64,000 nt of DNA, taken from assembly GCF_964204645.1 (NCBI RefSeq), contig NC_134032.1, forward strand, positions 4,244,916 through 4,308,915. Direction: 5' to 3'. Both the position numbers and the translations under genes were made by a program. This DNA comes from Tubulanus polymorphus (Eukaryota; Nemertea; Palaeonemertea; Tubulaniformes; Tubulanidae). The notes under the pieces were generated by a model. It made no database searches. It was not told the origin of the DNA and saw only the letters and a program-made list of their open reading frames with translations. Positions 1 to 11,370 of this stretch are shown piece after piece (positions within the stretch are counted from its first letter, which is position 1; each line of letters begins with the position of its first letter).

Positions 1-459
1 GAGATGGTGACTGCCCAAGCCTGAGTCTGACATGCACCAGTCAGTGCTGCCACGCTGTGGTCAAATAATTATGATCTAAGTTATTTTGGATGTGATGTTT
101 ACTCGTCTCCGTATATTTCAAAAAGAGGATTGCACCGAGAGTATTAAAACCATCGTAGTGTTGACCGTTTCATTTTTCCCACCGATTCTGCTTAATCCCT
201 TTAGGTCACATATCGAAGAGCCCGTTGTTATGCAGCTATAGGCCCTATTTAGGGATTTCTGTTGTTACACAGAAAACCTTCATGAAAGATTGTCTGACAT
301 TATTCCTCTTCAGTTAGATGCCTTGAATCCTAGGACACCACTTTTGCAGTTGCCCTCGGGTTATGAGGATTAATCGAGGATTATCGTTTTAAATATGATC
401 CCCCATGCATGTGGCTAAAAAGACGTTGCTCCTCATTGAAAAACTAGTGATTAATTCCT
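1..459. other. No gene recognised
   Basis: AT-rich sequence with no open frame, splice-bounded exon or repeat structure that I can support. Confidence 0.5.
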
Positions 460-598
460 GGGCCCGGTTGTGCACACGTGACTTAAGTCCAAAAGTGGTT
501 TTAAATCATAAACTGGTCTTTACTTGTTAGATTAGCTATAGAACTAATTTGGTCTTAGACTGGTCTATAGACTAAGCCATGACTATGCAACCGACCCC
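460..598. mobile_element. Short MITE-like element with imperfect terminal inverted repeats
   Basis: The left edge begins GGGCCCGGTTGTGCA and the right edge ends TGCAACCGACCCC, an imperfect inverted pair around about 110 bp of noncoding sequence. The interior has several copies of a GGTCTTAGACTGGTCTATAG-like motif. The flanks TTAATTCCT and TGAATTTCT could be a decayed 8-9 bp target duplication, as hAT-type elements make, but they do not match well enough to be sure. There is no coding capacity, so it would be a non-autonomous element. Confidence 0.45.
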
Positions 599-2114
599 TG
601 AATTTCTAAGGTATGAAGCCTAGTAAAGGATCAATCAATGTCTAGTGGCGAAGCAGCGATAACCGGGTTTTCCGCAGTCTTGATCGTATTATTTGGATAC
701 TGTGTCGACCACGATCGTGGTATCATGTTGACGCAGCAGCACCATGCTATTCAATTGAGAATGCATGGAATTTAACCTATATTTTTTTGAATAAAATCAC
801 AGTCACTACCTACAAAATAACAGTTCATTGATACTAAATTAGTAACTACAGAGTGATCGCACAACTGGAATATCACCCCAGACAATTTTCTTAAATTAGG
901 ATAGCCGAGACACAATCAGGCCATGAGCAGAGTACGATTATGTACTGCAATATGCAATCATGATAACAGATTTTCAAATTTTACAATAACACTAAAATTA
1001 CTGATTTAACATAGACCATATTCATGTATTCATATTCGTGCCCATTACTTATAATGCATCATAATTAATGATAAATAATGCAAACTGAAATCATGATTAT
1101 AGATTACCCTATACACGATTACAACATTTCTGATTTTTATCGCTGACAAATATTATTTAATTTTAGCCCAATACATACATTGCATTCATGCTACACAATA
1201 AAACCATGATAGTATTTATCACATACAAATATTACATCATGTGATAAATATCAATGGCAATTACTATTTTGTTCCATCCAATTACATCTAATGCAACATA
1301 ATCATCGCTGACAAATATAATGTTATTCATGCAATACAAAGAAGTCCTCGTCATTAGTGATGGCTGGTATTAATTAAAATCATGACAATACATTATCAAA
1401 TACATTAATTGCAATATCAAACATAATATCATATATTTATCATCAGCATATATTTTCATATTAAAGCCCATTACAAATAAAAAAAACTCGCAGCTGATCC
1501 CCGGAACGACGATGTAGTGACACACGTCGATACGCCGATGATTGATGAAAAGTGACTACAAAATGGAAAACTAAATCATCACGTGAAAAACGAAACACTA
1601 TTAATGTAATGAATGTAAAAAGGATATAAATTAATGATGAAAATACATTTATTTGATTGTCTATTTTGGGAAGCGTTACATAAGTTTCATTAAAGTGATA
1701 ACATGTTATAAATGGGGTTATTATTGTTAGGAGTTGTTTGGTTTTCTAATGCTTGATGTAAAGCGATGATTGTCGTGGACTGTGTGAACACAATAGCGCA
1801 GAGGAAGTGTTACTGGCATGGTGATTGGGTTGTCTAATTGTTGTGATAGGCATTCATTTAGGGGATAATGCTCTGGTAATTAATAGGCCATGCAATGTTA
1901 ATATAATGATGTAATGGTTGTATAAAGATTGCACTGTTTGGTTTAGAAAACAATCGGAAAGAAACTGTGTTTGGATGGATTTGTGGGCTTTGGCAAAAAG
2001 TGTGTGAATGGATGTATTGTATGGGTGGGGTCATGGTGTAATTGGGTGCGTTAGTGAATAGTGTAATGTTTGATGCTAGGTGTGAATGTGCCTGGGAAAA
2101 CTGTGTCATATATG
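599..2114. other. AT-rich stretch without a recognisable gene
   Basis: Strongly AT-rich. From about 900 to 1480 the sequence is full of short ATCATGATAA-like and ACAAATATTA-like words, possibly a very old degraded repeat. The only sizeable open frame (1858-2109, minus strand) has low-complexity composition and no recognisable domain. Confidence 0.4.
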
Positions 2115-2335
2115 GTCGAAAAAAATGTGTCAGTGTTGCATTACTGATTTAGTAAATTTCACGTCAAATAACGCTTGAGAACAAACTAAGTATTTGTGTA
2201 AAGTGCTCATTAACCATAATATAGAATTCATTAAGGTTGAGTGAATAGTAGGCTTAGAATTTTGGCATTAATTATTGCTTCCAATTGAGAAGATATGATC
2301 TTAATACATGGTTTCCCAATGTAAGTAGATGTTAC
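2115..2335. repeat. Half copy of a dispersed foldback repeat
   Basis: This segment resembles 21936-22140 in the same orientation: both run through an ATTACTGATTTAG word, AATTTCAC, AGAACAAACT, TTGTGTAAA, CATTAACCATAA and ATTCATT in the same order. The 22 kb copy is a full foldback element with about 100-bp inverted ends; here only the left half is seen. Confidence 0.6.
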
Positions 2336-3095
2336 ATTTATAATAAAAATAATTACAAGTGAGGGAGAACCATTTTGTCGCATACGGAACGTGGAACACA
2401 GTCGAGGGGAATGTTGTTAATGTCACATGACATTATCAGGAGTGATGAAGCAAATATTTGTGTCAATAGCACAATAAACTATGATATATGAATCATGTTC
2501 TGGCGTTGGGAATACGTGGATGTATATTTTATCGGGTCCCTCGCAATTCATTTTGTAGGTTACCACCTTGTACGATCGCGCAGTTTTTTTGCGGTTGTCC
2601 TAGGCCGATTTGGTCCGGGGATGAGTCCGCGGCCGTGCGCGTGTTGTGTGGTCGCGGCTGTGGAGGGACATGGCGTGTTGTTGTGACAACTGAGAACACA
2701 ATGGATGAAATGCGTGCGTGTGGAAGGCAGGCTTTGGCGATTGGTTTGGTACTGCAATGGGCGGGGCGTGACGTCAGGGCGCGGGTAATATAGGTGTTTG
2801 GGTGATGTGTGGGTACTAGCATTGTGTATTAATAAAAGGTCTGCGGATTTGGTCTTTAGTATATAGTCGGTGTTGTTTTGATTGCAGTGATTCATTAGGC
2901 GCGCGGATAGATACGGATAGTGGATTGTTGTAGATAAAATAGTAGATTGTTGATCATTTGGAGTTTGTTCTTAGCAATAAGTGTTTAGTTGGGTATAAGA
3001 GCTGATCTGCACCTCTTTCGTGATGGCAATATACTGAATTGCAAGTCACTGTTCTAGCATCAGAATGTGTAATGAAATCCTATGCAGTGATTTAG
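2336..3095. other. Non-genic stretch with a local GC- and CpG-rich block
   Basis: Between about 2560 and 2810 the base composition changes abruptly to GC- and CpG-rich, unlike the AT-rich flanks. Open frames on both strands there have compositionally biased translations and no domain. It could be a CpG-rich promoter or first-exon region, but no TATA box, splice donor or start supports one reading. Confidence 0.35.
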
Positions 3096-3284
3096 GTGCG
3101 ATTTAAGAATAGGGGACTATAGCAATATATATATATGTAGTGATAGTAATCAAATAAGTAATAATAATAGTAATTGATAATGATGATATATAATGATAGT
3201 AATATATATATAGTAATTAATGAAGATTAGGGAACTAAACCTAACCCTAAACCTAACCACTAGTCCCCTATTCTTGAATCTTAC
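3096..3284. mobile_element. Small foldback element with telomere-like core
   Basis: The arms 3096-3119 and 3261-3284 are inverted copies sharing an 18-base core (AAGAATAGGGGACTA plus flanks). The interior holds AT microsatellite sequence and, at 3236-3258, a short run of CCTAAC/CCTAAA units resembling the TTAGGG-type telomere repeat. No coding capacity. Probably a MITE. Confidence 0.5.
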
Positions 3285-3884
3285 CGTGATTTATATGATG
3301 ATATTATGAGTAGAAGAAAGTACATTTGTATCGCAGAATCGTGCGGATGTTTCAACAGGAGACCCTATTGGATTGGGGAATGTTTTGTGATAGTTTATGT
3401 TCAATATTCGTTTACGGTTTTTCTTACAGAGATGACGTAATTTGTTGAAACAGTGTGTGCATGCAACTAATGCACTTTCAGCCAATGGTAACTGCCCCTA
3501 GGCAAATTGTCTGATATAATTGTAGGAATTGTGAAGAAATGTTATTCTCTGGCTCAAATTTGTTAGTCATGAATGATTGTTTCATCAAAAATTCTGATAT
3601 CATTGCCTTTAGTTTGACGCATGTGATCAGGTGTTGTTCAAAGATTGTGGAAATTTGAGATATAATCCAGGCTACAAATCTACGTTCTTGTGGAGTTATC
3701 ATAAGATAAACCACCGTAATGTTTTTGTGAAGACATTCTCAGTCTGGAGCAGCGATTTTGGATTTGAAAGTGGACAAATCATGCATAGAAATAAGCTCTG
3801 CTATGTGTTATCCTGCTGTTTTCTGCTTTGCAGTAGGAATTATAGATATTGCAATGTGACTGATTGTGAATTGTTATGTTGTAG
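3285..3884. other. Upstream region of the OB-fold gene
   Basis: Short open frames occur on both strands but none has a recognisable domain. The last bases before 3885 read TTGTTATGTTGTAG, a good splice acceptor, so an unseen 5' untranslated exon of the OB-fold gene probably lies somewhere upstream. Confidence 0.35.
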
Positions 3885-5833
3885 GTATGTCTTGCAACAA
3901 CAGCACTAGGGTGAAAGTGATCGGAGGCCCGGAAGACCGAAAGAAGTCTATGATGATAGCTGTTATAACAATGAGTAATGAGGTCAAGGAATTGATTCTC
4001 ACAAAGGATTTGGCATGTAAATTGGTTGTTGGTGCATTCAGGACTGTAACCAATTTAAAATTTACAAGTGGTCCTGTATGTTATGGGACAAAGAATTCCA
4101 AGGTATGTAGTGTTCGTGTTGAAAATGGTTGCTTAGGTGATTCTATAATGGGTGGCTGGGTAGCTGTTGGTTGTTATTGCATGGATAGACCAGATTCATT
4201 TTTTGGATGGTATAATGTTATGTGGAATATCTTTAAAAAGATAGTATGGGGATGTTGTGAGGTTGACAGTTATTTACGAAAGGATGTTGTCATGATTGAA
4301 GAGGGAGTGGTTGATTAGTGCGGTGTTTTGTAGTAAATAGCATGGATGATGTGTTTGGTCATACTTTTGATTTATTTCAGATATTTAAGACTAAAGACTT
4401 TGAAGTTGACAGCGATGTGGTGTCAGGATATCTGCATGCCCCTAAGGTGTCTGTCGCTGATGCTCTGCGTTCCCCGAAGCGACGCAGGGTTAGTGTAAAG
4501 GGCAAGGTGACAAAGGTAAATGCCTATTGTTGTAGTTGGGATGGGATGCGTAGGACTTGGTAAGGATTTGTTGTAGCACTAGATGCTACACATATGTAGT
4601 ACCAATGTTGTTGGTGCCGTATTGAAGTAGGACATAAATTGATTTGAATGACAGACTCCCTAAGTTGGTATTGCCTGGATGAATGCAGTTACATGACGCA
4701 GAGTTAATCCGTTGAAAGTGAAGAGTTAATTCTATAACTTACAACTGTGAAACTTGGATCCTGAGTTCAGAGTCTAAATTCTTGATGATCAAATAAACTT
4801 GAGTTAACTCACAACTGTGGAACTGGATTCCGAGTTCAGAGTTTAAATTCTTTATTGATGATATGAACTAAAGTTAACTCACAACTGTGAGACTGGATTC
4901 TGAGTTCAGAGTTTGAATTTTATATTGACCAAATGAACTAGAGTTAATTCACAACTAAGAAACTGGATCCTGATTGTGTGATGTAAATGTGGTTGTTGAG
5001 AGGGCATTAGGATGTGTGGCATGTAGTGGCATTATGTTCCCAAAATAATGGTTTGTTGTATTAAATTTTAGGTGTATGGTGTAACATCTGGTGTCAGCGG
5101 TGACGATGTGGAATGGAAGCGTCGTGATGTGCTTATAAGTGATGAGGAGACAAGTTCTTCGATACGATTAAAATTGTGGAACGAAAATTATGGCGTTTTG
5201 GGCGAAAAAGACGAGGGTCGTGAAGTAGTAATTGAAAATGTCGTCGTTAGTGTGTTTAAAGGGATCAGTTCGTTAGATAGTACAGGGATGATTCATGTGG
5301 AGGTATGGCCAATTGTGCTGGATAGTTTGTGTGGGTATGAGGATTTATATTTGAATTCATAAGTGTGTAATGTGCTATTGATATATGTTGCAGGATGTAA
5401 CAGATGAGGAATCTAATATTATTGAGTTACTTGTAGTTGGTGTAGACACGCAGGAGGACGGGTATGTAGAATAATTGTATTTCATGATTTAGTAATGGTT
5501 GTGTTAGTTAATATGGCTTGCTATAGATTTGTGGCTGTATTGCAAATGTGGTGTAGTTCTGTGTATAGGAATGTGCGGGCATGGTATAATATGTATAGGT
5601 TGTGTATGGACACTGTGTATGGGTGATATAAGTGGCTAGTAGTTGAGGTATTTATGTCATTATGTGTGATTTCGAATTGCAGGAAATTGGTTGTGGTGGC
5701 AGATAGCGGCAAGGAATTTGTGTGTGGTGCTGGTGTGATGATGACGGAAGATGATATTTTGGAGTGTGTGCCATCGAAGATGATGGCAATCATAGAGAAC
5801 AATGTTGTTGAGTCGCTGGCCCCTGCTGAATAG
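3885..5833 (+). CDS. OB-fold (RPA-like) single-stranded nucleic-acid-binding protein, five coding exons
   Basis: Coding exons are 3887-4102, 4381-4515, 5072-5302, 5394-5461 and 5683-5833. Every junction has AG/GT signals, the frame is kept through all four introns (phases 0, 0, 0, 2), and the sum is 266 codons plus a TAG stop. The start ATG (3887) lies two bases after a splice acceptor, so a 5' UTR intron is likely. Exon 1 (residues 1-72) and exon 3 (118-194) each look like an OB-fold barrel: a polar VKV.. or KRRDVLISDEE strand, then IRLKLWNENYG, then VVIENVVVSVFKG and a serine-rich SSLDST turn, the order seen in replication protein A DNA-binding domains. Exon 2 ends in a basic patch (SPKRRRVSVKGKVTK). 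The last 70 residues are acidic and unassigned. It probably binds single-stranded DNA in the nucleus; family membership is my recognition, not a search result. It looks intact. Confidence 0.72.
4722..4975. repeat. Intronic tandem repeat, about 70-79 bp x 4
   Basis: Four units start at about 4722, 4801, 4871 and 4941 with GAGTTAAYTC followed by ACAACTGTG and GAACTGGATYCTGAGTTC. Spacing is 79, 70 and 70 bp. The array lies entirely inside intron 2 of the OB-fold gene. Confidence 0.75.
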
Positions 5834-6029
5834 TTGTACGTATGTGGTTTGAATATTTGTGGGTAATGGTTATGCAATGAGGGAATTGTGTGATGAATGT
5901 TGTATTTGTGTTATTGCAGTGGTGATTGCTGTGGTTACGGACATTTTGGGTGATAGATGTATGGATATGAATATGTAAAATATACCAATCATTGGAGCGT
6001 GGTATGCGGTTGTACTATGGGGAGGTGTG

Positions 6030-8330
6030 TTAATGTTTGTGGGAGGTTGATTATTTCCACTTGTGTAATTATTGTGCAGATTTGAATTTCAATGTTGTTT
6101 ATTAATCATGACTCATGTGTAGGAGGTTATGGTATATCAGAGTTTCTTATTTGGATGGGTCTTGCAATTTCATAGTGTCATAGTGTCGTCAGTTGGTAAT
6201 AAGTTAATGTCGTTTAATGCTGTCCACATGCGTAATTATTGTACAGATTTGAATGTCGATGTTGTTCATTCGTCATGACTCATATTTGTAGGAGCTTATA
6301 GTTTGTTATGTAACTGGAGTGGTGTGTGGATGTATAGGTGGTTTTTATTTTATAAGCGTACGTTATGTGGAATGTCCTATGTGGATATAGGGTCAGGGGG
6401 TGTTATTAGTGGGGGTGATGTGTTTGTAGTGAATATTTCGATTATCAGTGTTTCCTATTTGAATGGGTCTTGTAATTTCATAGTGCGATAATGTCTTAGT
6501 TAGTAATAGGTTTATGTAGTTAATTCTGTCCACTTGCATAATTATTGTACACATTTCAATTTCGATGTTGTATATGTAGGAGGTTATGGTATGTGCTGTT
6601 ATTGGCGTGTGGTGTGTATGTTTAAGTGGGTTATAATATTTCGTTATGCGAAGTCTCCTATGTCAATATATGTAGGAGAATCAGGCGTGTTATTTAAGGG
6701 GGGCGGTTGTGTATGTAGTGAATGTTTTGATTAGCAGATTCTCCTATGCAGATATATATAGTAGGGTCAGGTGGATATGTTTGTAGGGGTGTTGTGTATT
6801 TGGTGTGAATGTTTCAATTAACACAGTCATAATGTCATAGTGTAGTGTGTTAGTGTGTTGGTAATACGTTTGCATAATTATTGTGCATATTGAATTTTGA
6901 TGTTGTTTATTTATAATGACTGAGATGTGTAGGATGTTATGGTTTGTGCTGTTATTGGCGTGTTGTGTGTATGATTAAGTGGGTTATAATATTTCGGTCT
7001 GCAAAGTCTCCTATGTGGATATATGTAGGAGGATCAGGCATGATATTTAAGGGGTGTTGTGTATGTAGTAAATGTTTATATTAGCAGAGTCTCCTATGCA
7101 GATATATGTAAGAATGCAAATGTAGTGAATGTGTCGATAATCAAAGTTTCCTATTTGAATGAGTTTTTTAATTTCATACTGTCATAGTGTCGTAAGTTGG
7201 TAATAGGTTAATGTGGCTTAACTCTGTCCACTTGCATAATTATTGTACAGATTTAAATTTCGATGTTGTTTATTTATCATGACTCATGTGTAGGAAGTTT
7301 CGATAATCACTGTTTCCCATTTGGATTGGTCTTGTAATTTCATAGTGTGATAATGTCGTGAGTTGGTAATAGGATTATCTTGTTTAATTGTGTCCACTTG
7401 CATAATTATTGTGCAGATTTGAATTTCGTTGTTGTTTATTTATCAGGACTCATAACTGTAGGAGTTTATGGTATGTTATGTAACTTGGGATGAATATGTG
7501 GGTTATAATAGTTCGTTATGTGGAGCGTCCTAGCAGATATATGTCGGAGGGTCAAGTGGATTTGTTTATAGGGAGTTGTGTTTGTAGTGCGAAAGTAGTG
7601 AATGTTTCCATTATCAGATTCCTATATGGATGAGTTTTGTAATTTCATACTGTCATAGTGTCGTAAGTTAGAAATAGGTTAATGTCATTTAATTGTGTCC
7701 ACTTGCATAATTACTGTAAAAATTTGGATATCGATGTTGTTTATTTATCAGGACTCTACGTAGGAGGTTATGGTATGTCCTGTTATTGGCGTGTTGTATG
7801 TATGATTAAGTGGGTTATAATATTTCGTTCTGTGAACCTCCTATGTTGATATATGTAGGAGGGTCAGGCAGATTTAGATCTTAGGAAGAGAGTTCAAGTA
7901 TCCGAATAACCATAGAAGCGATAACATTAATAACCTCATTTTCTAATGAGTAAATACAGTTTATAAACTGTATTTACTCATTAGAAAATGAGGTTTTTAA
8001 TGTTATCGCTTTTATGGTTATTCAGGCAGATTTGTTTATAGGGGAGTTGTGTGCTGGTGCAAATGTAGTAAATGTTTCGATTATCAGAGTCTCCTATTTG
8101 GATGGGTTTTGTAATGTTATAATATGATAATGTCACAAGTTGGTAATAGGTTTATGTTGTTTAATTCTGTCCACTTGTACACATTTGAATTTCGATGTTG
8201 TTTGCTTATCATGACACATGTGTAGGAGGTTATGGTACTGGGTTGTGTAAATGTGTATGGGAGGTTATAATATTTCGTTCTGTAGAGTCTCCTCTGCGAA
8301 TATATGTCAGAGGGTGACGCGTATTAATGA
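6030..8330. repeat. Diverged tandem array of about 165-335 bp units
   Basis: A block containing TCCACTTGCATAATTATTGT, CAGATTTGAATTTCGATGTTG, TTATTTATCATGACTC and GTGTAGGAGGTTATGGTA recurs near 6045, 6219, 6526, 6865, 7224, 7388, 7696 and 8166. Spacings alternate between short (about 165-175 bp) and long (about 305-340 bp), suggesting a higher-order unit. The copies are well diverged from each other. Short frames at 6303-6491 and 6534-6734 are part of the repeats and not genes. The 7696-8166 spacing is enlarged by an inserted foldback element. Confidence 0.75.
7876..8022. mobile_element. Foldback MITE inserted in the tandem array
   Basis: The arms 7905-7963 and 7964-8022 form an almost perfect 59-bp palindrome with no loop (about 57 of 59 pairs), centred on CAGTTTATAAACTG. 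Flanking copies of TCAGGCAGATTT (7864-7875 and 8022-8033) look like a 12-base duplication, and the host repeat unit reads through once the insert is ignored. The 7876-7904 part has no partner in the other arm, so the true left edge is uncertain. Confidence 0.65.
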
Positions 8331-9402
8331 AGCAGGGTGTTGTGTAGTGGTGTGTATGTAGTGTATGTTTTGATTTCGATATGTGGAAACATCTATGTGG
8401 ATGTATATAGGAGGGTCAGGTGTGTTACAAAGTGGGGTTTTGTATATACAGGCATGTGTAGTTATGATTTTAATTTTATGTGACCTTTATGTGAATTCAT
8501 TTATGAGTGACAGGGTTTATATTTGCGTGTTTTTGAAGATTGTGTGACAATAGTAAATGGGTAAATTGATGTACCTAGTTTCTAGGGAATGAAACAGTGT
8601 GTATTTGGAATTGATATGTTGTTAAGTAACAGTGGTATAAGCTGGGGAAAGTATGTAGATAGTTGTAATGGGGCATGAATGATATTTGACATTGTGATTG
8701 ATATGTAGCAATGTAACAGTAAGATATGGTGGTGGATGTATATATCTAGCTGTCATGGGGATGAAGCAGTCACTGTGTGGAATGGATGTGTTGGAATGTA
8801 ACAGCTATGTACAGTGTACAAAATGAGTATTATTTCATGCTGGGGGATATTGATGCGTTGTTGCCATAGGTTTTGATGTGATAACACTGTACATATATTA
8901 CCACCATTAATATTACTAAACACATATGTACAGTCTTATGAATGATTATGTATGGAACTGTATGAAGGATTGTATTGAATATATAGGAAATGGTAATTGA
9001 TCATGTAGCAATCATTTGTGGCGATGTATGTATTTTGTATTGTGCAGTGAGATAGTATTCAGAAATGTTTGTAATCAATGTTGTGGGATGAAATATAAAT
9101 AAAAGGTGGATGGTATGATGATATGTGTTGTGTATAATTATTGTTTCCAAATTTGGTGCTTATCCCCATATGCTTGGCCAAGTTCTGATGTCATTTACTA
9201 CATTGTCCCTGGCAAGGATTTGAGCTTGATGGCATGGCGACTGCCACAGTACAATGGGGTTCCTGCAGTGCTGCTGTGGCAATTGAGGATTCCACTCATA
9301 GCTAGTGACAATCCGCCAGGTTGCTAGTAAGTAGTTCGTCATTCGCCAGTGCGACATATGAAAGTTAGGCAGAAACCCGTTATCGCTGCTATGCAGCTAT
9401 AT
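8331..9402. other. No confident gene; possible isolated exon at 9106-9327
   Basis: Mostly AT-rich sequence. From 9140 to 9330 the composition becomes less AT-biased, and a 73-codon frame (9106-9327, plus) encodes a Trp/Pro-rich peptide without a domain I recognise. It could be an exon or a transposon scrap. Confidence 0.3.
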
Positions 9403-10023
9403 TTATTCCTTGGAATCTCTCGCATTGCTTAACATAGAGTTATAGTGAAGCCTTTTAGCCTTTTTGATACATGTATTAAAAAAGTTTCTATATCTATTGT
9501 AGATATTTCTATCAGTTTGAAATTTACTAGACAGGTATCTTCTATAAAGAGAATCCTTCTTTTTTAAAGACATCAATAAACCATTAGAAAACCATTCGTG
9601 TTTCTTGTCCCTATATATCGAAAACTTTCTTTGATTATAAGGAAACATTCCGTGTAATATTTGTAGAATACAATATAAAAAGAGTAATAGGCCACATTAG
9701 CATCATGAATATTAAACACATGAGTCCAATCATGTGCAATGAGCTTTCGTTTAAATCGAGCGATATCATGATCTGACATTTTTCGATAACTAACCGTCCT
9801 AGTTGATGTAAAATTGCAAATTGTGTTAATTGGATTTCTATGAATAAACTTTCGAATGTGTCATTGACACATGTAAAATCATCCAGTACCCTAAATCTAA
9901 TGGTGCTGCTGTACAAACTTCTCTAAATCGGGCCCTTCGAGACCAATCCTTTTCCCGCATCAAAATAATCGGTAACACCAGACATCCTAGTTGAATTTGT
10001 CTTGTCTTCACAAGAAAACTCAC
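9403..10023 (-). pseudogene. Fragment of a non-LTR (LINE) retrotransposon ORF2
   Basis: Three minus-strand frames, read in order with frameshifts, resemble the stretch between endonuclease and reverse transcriptase of CR1/Jockey-like LINEs. 9838-9916 gives an endonuclease-like FTCVNDTFESLFIEI. 9573-9779 gives DIARFKRKLIAHDWTHVF followed by NVAYYSFYIVFYKYY, the linker helix pattern. 9403-9648 gives a KHEWFSNGL then KKKDSLYRRYL and KKAKRLHYNSML segment, which in these elements leads into the RT domain. The RT itself is absent. This is a 5'-truncated and internally broken relic; the clade is a guess. Confidence 0.55.
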
Positions 10024-10700
10024 AACACCGTAACAGACTTAAAACAAGAGGCTAACTAATAATTATTCAACGATACTGGTTGTTCCTTACCCGACTCCAC
10101 GACGTTATACGTACGTAACGAAACAAACATACCTTCAAAACAAACGACCGGTATACCGGTATACGTACGTTACTATTATAGTCTATACTAACTGAATAAA
10201 CTTCATCCTACGAGAGTGTTTACCAACTAAGGTATACTTGGAGTAAACAGTTGTAAAATATGTATTATTTCCGACGTTAGCTATGCTACAAGTTAGACTG
10301 GATAGGATTTGCAATTGACAATCCCATCGCTGCCACCAAAATGTCATAGAATTGCTAATCCTCCCTCAGTCTCCTGCAACACCACCACGACAGGAAATAA
10401 TACAAACGAAATTAAACTTTATAATTGGTATATATATTTCTAATTTTGTAATTCATTTCACCGTATGATTTCAAAATCGGTTCCGTGGTGATCTGAGATC
10501 CTCTCACACACTCGTTCCCATAGCTAGCCACTTGCACAACAACACACACTCTCGTGTGCACGCCGGGCCTCAATGGGCCCGTCTGACCTTACACACCGGT
10601 ATATGTGCATTCGACCCAACCTGGATTAATCTCCAATCACAATACCAACAATTAAGGGATTGCCGGGTTTACACTATTCAAAAGCCAGTATTTCATGACA
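10024..10700. other. No gene recognised
   Basis: Includes a nested palindrome ACCGGTATACCGGTATAC near 10148-10165. The frame at 10532-10813 is open but only its end (from 10701) has homology, to the GPCR downstream. Confidence 0.4.
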
Positions 10701-10955
10701 GTCACTACATACTGGGATTGGATGGCATTGTTTTAGTGTTATTCGCCACTGTAGGACACATCCTCAGTATCGTCGTTCTAAAAGAACAGCACCGCGTGGC
10801 TGCAAAAATGTAATCTACGATTCTAACTTTATTATGTCTGGTGATTATGGACACGATCACACTCGATCACGGTCTTCTCCGTCTAGTTATTCGCTATACA
10901 GCTGTTGGTGCAAGTCGTGGCAAGTCCGGATTCGATATTCGTAGAAATCTACTGC
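10701..10955 (+). pseudogene. Truncated duplicate of the neighbouring GPCR gene
   Basis: The DNA closely matches 11408-11660, covering TM1 (HYILGLDGIVLVLFATVG) through TM2 and loop 1 (DTITLDHGLLRLVI, GFDIRRNL). An extra base in an A-run near 10805-10810 shifts the frame just after the TM1-TM2 loop, and similarity stops after about 10955, where unrelated sequence begins. There is no TM3-TM7. It is a partial tandem copy about 710 bp upstream of the intact gene in the same orientation, evidence for local duplication of this receptor family. Confidence 0.8.
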
Positions 10956-11370
10956 CAGCTTCTGGAATCTACTGGGATTTTAGGGATTCGAATTCGGGTG
11001 GAATTAGACCATGGATCCAAATGCAATTTCCACGAAAATCTATTCCTCTGTGTGCATGCCAAGTTTCATAATCAAACAATGAATAGGTTTTGCGCAAACT
11101 GGTTATGAAAAACTAGTTTACCCTTTTTAGTATAGATTTTAAATTGACAATATTGGTGTTGGTTTTCACGTTAAATATTCCTCAGATATCATTCCTACTT
11201 ACATTAGAACATGTTACATATACACCCATTAGTTTTAACACTTTTCTCGAGTGAGATTTCATTTATGCATATTGCACTTTTACACAGTTAATATCGCCGG
11301 CAATAAATGCATTTCATCGAATTTCAACACATAACTGATATATTCACAACGAACTGCGCCGAATATTATA

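Noticed and set aside
2529-2895. Overlapping 60-110 codon frames on both strands in the GC-rich block
   Set aside because: They overlap in all phases, are rich in Cys/Arg/Thr through composition, and show no domain or splice signals.
3291-3714. Two minus-strand frames upstream of the OB-fold gene
   Set aside because: No domain, and a CTHCF pair alone is not enough to call a zinc finger.
6303-6734. Two frames within the tandem array
   Set aside because: The frames are built from repeat units and are not kept open in sister units.
10148-10170. Nested ACCGGTATACCGGTATAC palindrome
   Set aside because: Short and single; no array or inverted flanks, so not reported as a regulatory site.
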